Positions 41,406 to 50,196 of a stretch of DNA of 64,000 nt are shown here, piece by piece. Below the pieces are notes generated by a model. The model searched no databases, was not told the DNA's origin, and saw only the letters and a list, made by a program, of their open reading frames with translations. Each line of letters begins with the position of its first letter. Within the stretch, counting starts at the first letter, position 1. The stretch comes from Clostridium fungisolvens. GTDB taxonomy: Bacteria > Bacillota > Clostridia > Clostridiales > Clostridiaceae. The stretch lies in the NCBI RefSeq assembly GCF_014193895.1, contig NZ_BLZR01000001.1:4526001-4590000 (forward strand), given 5' to 3'. A program made the position numbers and the translations under genes.

Positions 41406-43192
41406 TGGCTAAAAACACAGTAAGTCGTGATGAAGAAGGAATGCAAAGAAGTAAAACAGAACTTACTATAAGACTTCTAAAATATTTAAGTCCTTATAAG
41501 CTTAAGGCAACTATAGTTATTATACTTCTATTATTTGTCATGATTTGTGGGATAATAAATCCTTATTTATTAAAGGTAGCGATAGATAGCTATATTGGAG
41601 ACAGTAATATAAAAGGTTTAATGTACATTGGTGCCCTCCTATTAACATTAAATATTTTATCTATGATAGCTTCTAAAATAAGAATTGTTATGATGTCCGC
41701 AATAACAAATAATATATTGGTAAATATACGACATGAACTTTATACCCATATTCAAAAATTATCTTTTTCATTTTTTGATAATAGACCAGTAGGAAAAATA
41801 TTAGCTAGAGTTATGGGAGATGTAAATGCTCTTCAAAACCTATTTAACCAAAGTATACAAACTCTTATACCAGAACTCATGAGTTTAGTATGCGTTTCAA
41901 TAATGATGCTTTTCCTAAACTTTAAGTTAGCATTAGCAGCTATTGCTATATTACCTTTTCTTGCAGTAGCAATGTTCTTCATAGAAATCCAATCTAGAAA
42001 AAGATGGGAAGTATATAGAAAGAAACGTTCAAACTTGAATGCCTATAACCACGAAGATTTCTCAGGAATTAAGGTAGTTCAAGCTTTTGCAAAGGAAGGA
42101 GATACACTTTCTAAGTTCAAAGACCTAGTAAGCGAACTCGTAAACTCTTTTGTTGCCGCTGTTAAATTTAATGACTTCTTCTGGCCATTAGTTGAACTTT
42201 CATGGGGCGTGGGTATTGTAATAGTGTTCTATGCTGGCTACTTACTAGTAAGATCTAATGATGTTACTATAGGTACTCTCGTAGCATTTTCAATGTATAT
42301 AGGTATGTTTTGGAGACCTATTATGAACCTTTCAACTTTCTATAATACATTAATCACAAATTTCTCTGCTGCTGATAGAATATTTGATATCATGGAGATT
42401 GAACCAGACATTGTAAGTGCTATAGACTCTATAAAGATGCCTAAGATAAAAGGCTCAGTTGAATTTAAAGATGTTACCTTTGCTTATGACGAAGGCTCAG
42501 TTGTATTAGATAATGTGAATTTTAAAGTTAACCCTGGAGAAACTGTAGCACTAGTTGGTGCAACAGGTGCCGGAAAGACTACCATCGTATCTTTACTCAG
42601 CAGATTTTATGATCCTACTTCTGGTGAAGTGCTAGTGGATGGAAAAAATATAAAAAATGTAGAATTAGAATCTTATAGAAGCCAGATGGGTATAATGCTT
42701 CAAGATACGTTCCTCTTCTCTACTACTATTAAAGAGAATATACGATATGGTAAACTTGATGCAACTGACGAGGAAGTAATTGCTGCTGCTAAAGCAGTAA
42801 ATGCTCATAGCTTTATAATGAACATGGAAAAAGGTTATGATACAGAAGTCAATGAAAGAGGATCTAGACTTTCCTTAGGTCAAAGACAGCTTATTTCCTT
42901 CGCAAGAGCACTACTAGCTAATCCAAGAATATTAATATTAGATGAAGCTACTTCAAATATAGATACGCATACTGAAAAATTAGTCCAAAAAGGTATAGAG
43001 AAACTTTTATTTGGAAGAACTTCTTTCGTTATAGCTCATAGATTATCCACAATAAGAGATTGTGATAAGATTATGGTAGTTGGCGATGGAAATATAAAGG
43101 AATGCGGCACCCATGATGAACTTTTAACTCTTAAAGGAATTTATTATAACCTTTATAATGCCCAATATAAGTTCTTAAATGAAGGAGCATAA
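41405..43192 (+). CDS. Heterodimeric ABC exporter, catalytic partner (BmrD-like)
   Basis: 595-aa half-transporter with six transmembrane helices (about 30-330) and a nucleotide-binding domain carrying Walker A GATGAGKT, intact Walker B plus Glu (ILILDEATSNID) and an altered signature LSLGQ instead of LSGGQ. With the partner's Asp substitution this makes one active and one degenerate ATP site, as in BmrCD-type exporters. It overlaps the upstream gene by one base and is followed by a terminator. Confidence 0.93.
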   Translation: MAKNTVSRDEEGMQRSKTELTIRLLKYLSPYKLKATIVIILLLFVMICGIINPYLLKVAIDSYIGDSNIKGLMYIGALLLTLNILSMIASKIRIVMMSAITNNILVNIRHELYTHIQKLSFSFFDNRPVGKILARVMGDVNALQNLFNQSIQTLIPELMSLVCVSIMMLFLNFKLALAAIAILPFLAVAMFFIEIQSRKRWEVYRKKRSNLNAYNHEDFSGIKVVQAFAKEGDTLSKFKDLVSELVNSFVAAVKFNDFFWPLVELSWGVGIVIVFYAGYLLVRSNDVTIGTLVAFSMYIGMFWRPIMNLSTFYNTLITNFSAADRIFDIMEIEPDIVSAIDSIKMPKIKGSVEFKDVTFAYDEGSVVLDNVNFKVNPGETVALVGATGAGKTTIVSLLSRFYDPTSGEVLVDGKNIKNVELESYRSQMGIMLQDTFLFSTTIKENIRYGKLDATDEEVIAAAKAVNAHSFIMNMEKGYDTEVNERGSRLSLGQRQLISFARALLANPRILILDEATSNIDTHTEKLVQKGIEKLLFGRTSFVIAHRLSTIRDCDKIMVVGDGNIKECGTHDELLTLKGIYYNLYNAQYKFLNEGA

Positions 43193-43213
43193 AAACTGAT
43201 TTAGATTTATATT

Positions 43214-43248
43214 AAAAGTGGTGAGGATTTATTATTCTCACCACTTTT
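43214..43248. terminator. Bidirectional terminator after the ABC operon
   Basis: A perfect 12-bp stem (43214-43225 with 43237-43248) between the ABC operon and the convergent NUDIX gene, with A/T runs outside. Confidence 0.85.
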
Positions 43249-43288
43249 ACATTCATTATAATAATATAGTTTATACAACTACTTTGCT

Positions 43289-43903
43289 CTATCTCATTAT
43301 ATCCTCGCCTAGCATTGAAAAAGCCTTAAGCATCATATATACCTTTATATCCATTTTGTGATTTGCCTTAAGTATCTCTTTGGCTTCAAACTGATCAATC
43401 ATATGAACTTCGATATCTTCATCGTCCTCCAAATAGTCACTGCACACTTCTCCATCACAGTAACAATAAACTAAAGCGATAGATTCGTCTGTCATACCTA
43501 CAGAAACATACAAAGATTTTATATCTTCCTTATTTATAATATCAATTAAATTAAGCCCAGTTTCTTCATGAAGCTCTCTTCTTACTGCATTATTTATTTC
43601 TTCTTCACCATCTATAAGTCCAGCTGGAAGTTCATAAACATAATCATTAATAGGAACTCTAAACTGTCTTATGAGAACAAGCTTCTTACTCTCTTTATGA
43701 ATAGCTATTATTATTACTGCATCAACCTTTTCCTCTTTTTCTTTTTGTATCTGCAGTCTCAACGTTTCGATATTTTTCCTAGATGCAATGGTCCAACTTC
43801 TAATATTTCCTTTTTTATTTGTATATTTAGCATCATATAAACTAAGATATTTAGTCTCAGCTAATGTTTCTATATTATTAATCTTAGGTCTTAAATTTTT
43901 CAT
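43289..43903 (-). CDS. NUDIX hydrolase, ADP-ribose pyrophosphatase-like
   Basis: 204-aa cytoplasmic enzyme. The NUDIX box lies at about 112-134 (GLIDGEEEINNAVRRELHEETGLNL), preceded by the FRVPINDYVYELPAG segment typical of ADP-ribose pyrophosphatases (NudF type). It probably clears ADP-ribose or similar NDP-sugars. It is convergent with the ABC operon and monocistronic. Confidence 0.9.
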   Translation of the reverse strand: MKNLRPKINNIETLAETKYLSLYDAKYTNKKGNIRSWTIASRKNIETLRLQIQKEKEEKVDAVIIIAIHKESKKLVLIRQFRVPINDYVYELPAGLIDGEEEINNAVRRELHEETGLNLIDIINKEDIKSLYVSVGMTDESIALVYCYCDGEVCSDYLEDDEDIEVHMIDQFEAKEILKANHKMDIKVYMMLKAFSMLGEDIMR

Positions 43904-44346
43904 GTTATCACCTTCATTTAATAAATTTGGTCATTTATTTAAAGTTACTTATGTATAATTCTATATGAAAAAATATTCTATTTCAATTAACTTATATTAA
44001 TCAGTATTATTCTTCAATAACTTAGCTCTTTAATTTAGGCTTACTGTGTCAAAACTTAATTTTATGTTATTTTAGCGTTAATTCTATACATGTTATGTAG
44101 TTTCACTACACACACATGAAAATTAAAGGTATAATTAGAAAAAAATAGATTCAGGGAGATAGTATTGTCCAATAGATTATAGACCCTAAGAAATATTTAA
44201 TTGTTATCCTAAACACTTTTTGCGTTATTAAATACCATATAATATAATTACAACATGAGTTAAGTCTTTAAGAAAAGATAAATATTCATACATTATCTTA
44301 TTATTAAAGTTTAACAATATAAAAATTATTAAGGGGAGAGGTTTGT
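43904..44346. other. Upstream region of the SPFH gene
   Basis: 443 bp without a gene. A possible promoter is TTGCGT (44220-44225) with TATAAT (44243-44248), 17-bp spacer, about 100 bp before the ATG. No sigma-W-like motif, seen at some Bacillus flotillin genes, was recognised. Confidence 0.4.
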
Positions 44347-46503
44347 ATGAACCAAGAAACAATATTATTATTAATAAAGGTAGGCGTAGGAATTGTAGCT
44401 TTCTTTTTCTTAGTTTGGTTATCCGGTTTTAGGATTATTCCTAACTCCAAAGTAGCTATCATAGAAAAATGGTGGTCCTCAAAAGGTTCACTTAAGGAAC
44501 AAATTATAGCCTTAAACGGTGAAGCAGGATTTCAACCAGTTGTTTTAAGAGGTGGCATTCACTTTTTAAGTCCTTTAGTTTATAAGATCCATACAGTTCC
44601 ATTAGTAACCATACCTCAAGGAAAGATAGCCTATGTATTTGCTAGAGATGGTAAACCACTAGAACCAACTCAAACACTTGGAACAATAATTCATGAAGGC
44701 AATAACTTTCAAGATGTCAGAGGTTTTATAACAAATGGGGGGCAAAAAGGTCCTCAAAGAGGTATAATCCGTGAAGGTACTTACGCCTTTAACTTAGCAC
44801 AATTTATAATAATAACAGAAAACAAAACTTATTACCTTCCAATGGGAAATGATACTGAGCAAAAGACTATAATGGAGATGGCACAAAAAATTAGTGCAAG
44901 AAATGGTTTTGATCCTGTAGTTATTCAAGGTGAAAGTGACTTAGTCGGTATAGTTACTATACATGATGGTCCTTCTCTAGGAAAAGACAATATAATCTGT
45001 CCTACTGTTGGTGATGAACCTTCTGATCCAAATTATCATAACAACTTCCAAGATCCTGAAAAGTTCTTATCTGCTGGCGGTTACAGAGGTAGACAATATC
45101 AAGTTCTTGCAGATGGTACTTACTTAATAAACAGATTATTTGCCACAATAGAATATATACCTAAAACAGTTATCCCTGTGGGTTATGTAGGCGTAGTTGT
45201 TTCATATACTGGTATGAAAGGAACTGACTCATCTGGAGATGATTATAAACATGGCGAACTAGTACAAAAAGGCTTTAGAGGAGTTTGGAGTGAAGCTCTT
45301 ATGCCTGGTAAATATGCTTTCAACACTTATGCAGGAAGTATCATAAAAGTTCCTACTACTAACGTAATCTTAAAATGGATAAGCAATCAAAATGGTAATC
45401 ATCGATACGATGAAAATCTTAAAGAAGTTAGCTTAATCACAAAAGATGCATTCGAACCATCATTACCTTTATCTGTAGTTTTCCATATAGATTATAAGAA
45501 GGCTCCTATGGTTATTCAAAGATTTGGAGATATAAAGATGCTTGTTGATCAAACACTTGATCCTATGGTATCAGCATATTTCAAAAACATAGGACAAACT
45601 AAGACATTAATTGAGTTAATACAACAAAGAAATGAAATACAGAATCAATCTTCCGTAGAAATGAAGACAAAATTCTCTCACTATAACTTAGAGCTAGAAG
45701 AGGTTCTTATAGGTACTCCTACAAGCTCAAAGAATGATACAAATATAGAGCAAATTTTAACTCAGCTTCGTTCAAGACAAATAGCTAAAGAACAACTTGA
45801 AACCTATTCAACTCAACAGGCAGCTGCTGAGAAAGAGAAGGAACTAAAAGAAGCTGAAGCAGTAGCTAAACAACAGACCTCACTTACTGAATCAGATATC
45901 AACATCAAGATTCAAGAAAACCAAGGTAAAGCTGATCTTATGAAATCAAGACAAGATGCAGAAAAGATACAAAGACTTTCAGAAGCTGATGCCTACAAAG
46001 TTAAACAACAAGCTGAAGCTGAAGCTTATAGATTAAAGCAACAAGCTGAAGCAAATGCATATCAAGTTAAACAACAAGCTGATGCTGAAGCATTTAGACT
46101 TAGACAAACAGGTGAAGCTGAAGCATTTAAAATCAAAACAGTTGGTCAAGCTGATGCTGATAGAGAAGCTAGAGTTGGTATATCTAAAGCTATAGCTGCA
46201 AAAGAACAAGTAAATGCTTTTGGTGGTGCTCAATACAAAGTAGTCCAAGAAATAATGAATAACTTTGCTGACGCTATTAAAACATCTAAGATTGATATAG
46301 TACCAAAAACTCTTATAACCTCTGGATCTAATGAGGGAGAAAACGGTCTGCATAATGCATTTGAAAATTTAGTTATGCTATTATTAAGTGACAAGTTAAC
46401 CTCTCAAGCTTCTAATGTTACTGAGTTATCCGAGGAAGCTGAAATCTTAAAAAAAGAAATACTAAATAATGTTTCTCCTTCAGATATAAAAAATAATAAA
46501 TAA
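44347..46503 (+). CDS. SPFH/band 7 (flotillin-like) membrane protein
   Basis: 718-aa protein with one N-terminal transmembrane helix (about 6-25) and an SPFH (band 7) domain, longer than in typical flotillins. Inside it are two related segments (NNFQDVRGF...GTYAFN and NNFQDPEKF...GTYLIN). Next comes a charged coiled-coil region, including at least five consecutive 11-residue repeats of the pattern AEAYRLKQQAE (about 546-611). Flotillins organise membrane microdomains and are linked to envelope stress and fluidity. GGGGAGAGG precedes the ATG. It is monocistronic; no NfeD-like partner is adjacent. Confidence 0.85.
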   Translation: MNQETILLLIKVGVGIVAFFFLVWLSGFRIIPNSKVAIIEKWWSSKGSLKEQIIALNGEAGFQPVVLRGGIHFLSPLVYKIHTVPLVTIPQGKIAYVFARDGKPLEPTQTLGTIIHEGNNFQDVRGFITNGGQKGPQRGIIREGTYAFNLAQFIIITENKTYYLPMGNDTEQKTIMEMAQKISARNGFDPVVIQGESDLVGIVTIHDGPSLGKDNIICPTVGDEPSDPNYHNNFQDPEKFLSAGGYRGRQYQVLADGTYLINRLFATIEYIPKTVIPVGYVGVVVSYTGMKGTDSSGDDYKHGELVQKGFRGVWSEALMPGKYAFNTYAGSIIKVPTTNVILKWISNQNGNHRYDENLKEVSLITKDAFEPSLPLSVVFHIDYKKAPMVIQRFGDIKMLVDQTLDPMVSAYFKNIGQTKTLIELIQQRNEIQNQSSVEMKTKFSHYNLELEEVLIGTPTSSKNDTNIEQILTQLRSRQIAKEQLETYSTQQAAAEKEKELKEAEAVAKQQTSLTESDINIKIQENQGKADLMKSRQDAEKIQRLSEADAYKVKQQAEAEAYRLKQQAEANAYQVKQQADAEAFRLRQTGEAEAFKIKTVGQADADREARVGISKAIAAKEQVNAFGGAQYKVVQEIMNNFADAIKTSKIDIVPKTLITSGSNEGENGLHNAFENLVMLLLSDKLTSQASNVTELSEEAEILKKEILNNVSPSDIKNNK

Positions 46504-46507
46504 CATT

Positions 46508-46544
46508 AAGATAGGCAAACTACCTTTGGTAGTTTGCCTATCTT
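46508..46544. terminator. Bidirectional terminator after the SPFH gene
   Basis: A perfect 17-bp stem with a 3-nt loop (46508-46524 with 46528-46544) between convergent genes, followed by TT on the plus strand. Confidence 0.88.
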
Positions 46545-46549
46545 TTAAA

Positions 46550-47206
46550 TTACGTAGTATATTTTATTGCTTCATATACAACAGAACTTTTATTTTCCTC
46601 AGCTAATATATACAATTTATTCATTGATTTAAATCTAGTTTCATCATCAAAATGCAAAACTATATATCTACTACCTTCTAGCTTAACAATTTCTTCTCTT
46701 ACTGTTCTGAACTTTTTTTCATTTTTATGTTCAACTATAGATATAATTGCATTTATATCTTCTTTTTTAGATGGCGCAATGTCCCATACAGATTGTGTAT
46801 CTTTTAAATTCAAGTGCTTTTTTATCATCATCAAGTCAGACATAATATATTTACTGTAATCATTAACTTTACTATTTAAAATTCTATCATCTATATAATT
46901 ATTTATTTTAACCACATTCTGCGAAAATGTTCCTGTTATAAGACCTGAACACTCATATACTTCGTCTGTCATTCGTACCCAAAAAGTATTTCCTGCAACT
47001 TTTCTAATTTTATCTTCAATTATCCCTAGATCGGTTCTGAAATTTATATCTTTGTTTATTAAATCAAATATAAGCACTACCCTTTGAGCAAAATCCATTA
47101 AAACTACATATCCTTTAAATCTAACTTGATACACCTCACGTTCAACATTTTCAGCTACCTTTAAGACTTCTGATTTTAACCCCTCACTAAGTGAAAATAA
47201 CTTCAA
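46550..47206 (-). CDS. Hypothetical 218-aa cytoplasmic protein
   Basis: No family recognised. The protein is soluble, mixed alpha/beta, with no signal or membrane segment and no conserved Cys or His cluster. The C-terminal third (GSRYIVLHFDDETRFKSMNKLYILAEENKSSVVYEA) looks like a small beta-alpha domain. The start codon is TTG after AAGGGGG. It is monocistronic and convergent with the SPFH gene; a dispersed repeat lies in its upstream region. Confidence 0.75.
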   Translation of the reverse strand: MKLFSLSEGLKSEVLKVAENVEREVYQVRFKGYVVLMDFAQRVVLIFDLINKDINFRTDLGIIEDKIRKVAGNTFWVRMTDEVYECSGLITGTFSQNVVKINNYIDDRILNSKVNDYSKYIMSDLMMIKKHLNLKDTQSVWDIAPSKKEDINAIISIVEHKNEKKFRTVREEIVKLEGSRYIVLHFDDETRFKSMNKLYILAEENKSSVVYEAIKYTT

Positions 47207-47267
47207 ATTATTTACCCCCTTAAAATCAAACTATAATAATAGTTCATATCTTTGGTTATAATAGCCT

Positions 47268-47368
47268 TTATAAAGATGAAATATTTCAACCCAAATTTAT
47301 TTTTAAAACTTCTCTGGATTCTGAAAGGAGAACTTGAAAATATAAATTTAATTATGAAGCAATTCATC
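47268..47368. repeat. Dispersed intergenic repeat, copy D
   Basis: About 100 bp whose reverse complement matches copy A (27235-27336) at about 85%, with blocks CTTCATAATTAAA, TTATATTTTCAA and CAGAATCCAGA conserved. Differences are almost all transitions. Confidence 0.75.
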
Positions 47369-47792
47369 TATATATCAATCACTATGTTCAATAGCATAAC
47401 AGAATCTATATTTTTAATTATATCTCTAAAGTACATACGAGTTCTAACAAATGTTTTCAATCAAAATCATATACCATTAAACACACACAATATACATTAT
47501 ACATTTTTGTTAATTATATACAACACTTCTTTCTGTTATTTTATAGTTTGCCCTCTATTTTTTTCAAATGCATTTTAAAACAAGTAATTTTATACGAAAA
47601 TAATTTATAAAGAATAAATAATATTTCTATTTATATATTTATCTTTATAAATTATAATATATATATAATTAGTTATTAAACGAGTATTTTCCAACTTTTG
47701 TTGTAAAAATAATAGTTTTATTATTACTAAAATGTCTTTATTTAAATGGCTATTTATGTAGCTTATAATCTATTTTAGTTATAGACATTTAG

Positions 47793-47806
47793 GTAAGCGC
47801 TTTCAC
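47793..47806 (+). promoter_or_regulatory. cre-like site upstream of deoB
   Basis: GTAAGCGCTTTCAC matches the CcpA operator core TGAAAGCGCTTTCA in 12 of 14 positions as a near-palindrome. It lies 70 bp before the deoB ATG, so catabolite control of nucleoside use is likely. Confidence 0.6.
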
Positions 47807-47875
47807 ATTATATACTTTTAATTAATTTACTAATGGACACAATATATAATATATTATTTTGCGAGGTGTTTTACT

Positions 47876-49045
47876 ATGATAAAAAGAGTTATATGGGTTG
47901 TACTTGATAGTGTTGGCATAGGTGAACTTCCTGATGCTGAAAAATATGGTGATGTAGGTTCTAACACCCTTGGCCATGTAGCTGAATTCAACAACGGATT
48001 AACTATACCTAATATGGAGGAGATTGGTTTAGGTAATATCACTGGAATTACTGGCTTAAACAAAGTAGCTTCTCCAACAGGTTGTTATGGCAGAATTCAT
48101 GAAGCATCGAACGGAAAAGATACTGTTACCGGACATTGGGAGATGGTTGGAGTTAAATCAGAAATTGCTTTTCCTACTTATCCTGATGGTTTTCCTAAAT
48201 CTGTAATAGATAAATTTGAAGAATTCACTGGAAGAAAGGTTATAGGCAACAAATCTGCTTCTGGTACAGAAATACTTGATGAGCTTGGTGAAGAGCATAT
48301 GAAAACAGGTGCTCTAATAGTTTATACTTCTGCCGACAGTGTATTTCAAATAGCTGCACATGAAGATATAGTTCCTTTAGAAGACTTATATAAATATTGT
48401 GAATTTGCTAGAGAAATGCTTACTGGTGAAGAGTCTGTAGCTAGAGTTATTGCTAGACCATTCCTCGGAAACCCTGGTAGTTTTACAAGAACACCTAACA
48501 GAAGAGATTATGCTTTACTTCCTCCACATGATACCTTATTAGATTTATTAGCTAAAAAAGGCTTAGATGTAATGGCTGTAGGTAAAATCGAGGATATATT
48601 CTCAGGTAGAGGAATAACAGAAGCTGTTCATACTAAGGACAATATGGACGGAGTTGATAAAACTCTTGAATATATAAAGGAAGATAAAAATGGCCTTATA
48701 TTTACAAATCTTGTTGATTTTGATATGAAGTGGGGCCACAGAAGAGATGCAAAGAGCTATGGTAAGGGCTTAGAAGATTTTGATGCTAGGCTTCCAGAAA
48801 TACTATCTTCTATGAAAGATACTGATGTATTATTCATAACTGCAGATCATGGATGTGATCCTACATTTAAAGGAACAGATCATACTAGAGAGTATGTGCC
48901 TTTCTTAGCTTATGGTGCTCAATTAAAGAAAGGATTTGATCTTGGCACAAGAATTGGATTTTTTGATATGGGTCAAACAATAGCTGATATATTTAACGCC
49001 GGTGAAATAAAAAATGGCGTGAGCTTCTTAGGCGATATAAAATAA
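47876..49045 (+). CDS. deoB: Phosphopentomutase
   Basis: 389-aa metalloenzyme of the alkaline phosphatase superfamily that interconverts (deoxy)ribose-1-P and -5-P, so feeding nucleoside sugars into central metabolism. Metal-binding segments VLDSVGIGELPDA, GHWEMVGV and ITADHGCDPTFKGTDHTREYVP are all present, and the length is standard. GAGGTG precedes the ATG. It is 40 bp upstream of punA, forming a purine nucleoside salvage operon. Confidence 0.97.
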   Translation: MIKRVIWVVLDSVGIGELPDAEKYGDVGSNTLGHVAEFNNGLTIPNMEEIGLGNITGITGLNKVASPTGCYGRIHEASNGKDTVTGHWEMVGVKSEIAFPTYPDGFPKSVIDKFEEFTGRKVIGNKSASGTEILDELGEEHMKTGALIVYTSADSVFQIAAHEDIVPLEDLYKYCEFAREMLTGEESVARVIARPFLGNPGSFTRTPNRRDYALLPPHDTLLDLLAKKGLDVMAVGKIEDIFSGRGITEAVHTKDNMDGVDKTLEYIKEDKNGLIFTNLVDFDMKWGHRRDAKSYGKGLEDFDARLPEILSSMKDTDVLFITADHGCDPTFKGTDHTREYVPFLAYGAQLKKGFDLGTRIGFFDMGQTIADIFNAGEIKNGVSFLGDIK

Positions 49046-49085
49046 CAATTAATAATAATTAAACAACATTACTTGAGGTGAAATT

Positions 49086-49904
49086 ATGGATTTAACTAAA
49101 AAAATACAAGATTCGGCTGAATTTATTTTATCTAAAAGCAAATACAAGCCACAAATAGGATTGATTTTAGGATCTGGTTTAGGCGCTATTGCTGATATGA
49201 TAGACGATGCTGAATATTATAACTATAATGAACTACCAAACTTCCCAGTATCAACTGTAGAAGGTCATGCTGGCCGATTAGTAATAGGCATGTTTCAAGG
49301 AAAGCAAGTGGTTGCTATGCAAGGTAGATTCCATTATTATGAGGGCTACGCCATGGAGCAAGTTACTTTTCCTGTAAGAGTTATGAAGCTTTTAGGTATA
49401 GATACAATCATTGTAACTAATGCAGCAGGTGCAGTAAACACAGACTTTAAACCTGGTGATCTTATGATTATAAATGATCATATAAATCTTTCAGGAACTA
49501 ATCCTTTAATAGGTAGAAACCTTGATTCATTTGGGACTCGTTTCCCAGACATGTCTGAAGCTTATAATGGTGAACTTATTAATAAAGCAAAGGAAGTTGC
49601 AAATTCATTAAATATAGATATAAAAGAAGGTGTATACGCTATGTTTAGTGGACCAACTTATGAAACCCCAGCTGAAATAAGGATGACAAGAATCTTAGGT
49701 GGCGATGCAGTAGGTATGTCTACTGTTCCAGAAGTTATAATAGCGAACCACAGTAAAATAAAGGTTTTAGGAATTTCTTGTCTTACAAATATGGCTGCAG
49801 GAATATTAAAACAACCATTAAGCCATGTAGAGGTAATGGAAACTTCTGCACTAGTAAGAGATAACTTCATAGCACTTATGACAAACATAATAAAAAGTCT
49901 GTAA
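49086..49904 (+). CDS. punA: Purine nucleoside phosphorylase (trimeric, PNP-I type)
   Basis: 272-aa enzyme that cleaves inosine and guanosine with phosphate to base and ribose-1-P, which DeoB then uses. Typical segments are LILGSGLGA, GRFHYYEGYAMEQVTFPVRVMKLLG, TNAAGAVN and GPTYETPAEIRM (low-molecular-mass PNP family). Second gene of the deoB-punA operon, followed by a terminator. Confidence 0.96.
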   Translation: MDLTKKIQDSAEFILSKSKYKPQIGLILGSGLGAIADMIDDAEYYNYNELPNFPVSTVEGHAGRLVIGMFQGKQVVAMQGRFHYYEGYAMEQVTFPVRVMKLLGIDTIIVTNAAGAVNTDFKPGDLMIINDHINLSGTNPLIGRNLDSFGTRFPDMSEAYNGELINKAKEVANSLNIDIKEGVYAMFSGPTYETPAEIRMTRILGGDAVGMSTVPEVIIANHSKIKVLGISCLTNMAAGILKQPLSHVEVMETSALVRDNFIALMTNIIKSL

Positions 49905-49907
49905 TAC

Positions 49908-49945
49908 AAAAGGTTGATGGCTACAATTGATGCCATCAACCTTTT
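49908..49945. terminator. Bidirectional terminator after punA
   Basis: A perfect 14-bp stem (49908-49921 with 49932-49945) with a T run on the plus strand. Its right arm contains the stop codon of the convergent Spo0E-like gene. Confidence 0.85.
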
Positions 49946-50118
49946 TGTTCATTAGGTGTTCTATTTATAAATCTATTGTATATATTTAGTGCCTCGTTAA
50001 ATTCATTTCCAGCTTCTATTATATCTTGAGATACAAGATTTTGTTCACTAGCTTTAATTAGGTTTTCTAATTTTTCTCTAATATTAGTTATGTTGTTTAA
50101 CAACGTCTTCTCGTCCAT
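49936..50118 (-). CDS. Spo0E-like small protein
   Basis: 60-aa two-helix protein with the Spo0E-family layout: LLNNITNIREKLENLI, then EQNLVSQDIIEAGNEFNEALNIYNRFI. Spo0E-type phosphatases dephosphorylate Spo0A~P or related regulators through an SQELD motif in the second helix. Here the aligned residues read GNEFN, so the motif is degenerate and activity is uncertain. GGAGGTG precedes the ATG. Other two-helix families remain possible. Confidence 0.6.
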   Translation of the reverse strand: MDEKTLLNNITNIREKLENLIKASEQNLVSQDIIEAGNEFNEALNIYNRFINRTPNEQKG

Positions 50119-50196
50119 TTAACTAACACCTCCATCTATATTTTTTACATTTAATGTAAATTTTAAACATAGTAGGGTGATTTTTATTTTAGACTA

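Larger units (their letters stand above)
47207..47875. other. Upstream region of deoB
   Basis: 669 bp without a supported gene. It contains dispersed repeat copy D (47268-47368) and a cre-like site (47793-47806). A 108-codon frame at 47252-47578 runs through the repeat on the plus strand, lacks a ribosome site and is judged spurious. The region 47580-47780 is almost pure AT. Confidence 0.4.

Noticed and set aside
46033..46353. 106-codon frame antisense to the SPFH coiled coil
   Set aside because: Shadow frame produced by the repetitive coding sequence on the plus strand; rich in Ser, Cys and Phe with no start signal.
47252..47578. 108-codon open frame upstream of deoB
   Set aside because: It crosses a dispersed non-coding repeat, has no ribosome site, and its composition is mostly Ile, Phe, Asn and Tyr as expected from AT-rich noise.
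47207..47875. Purine riboswitch before deoB-punA
   Set aside because: No conserved purine-aptamer junction sequences were found; a cre-like site explains regulation better.
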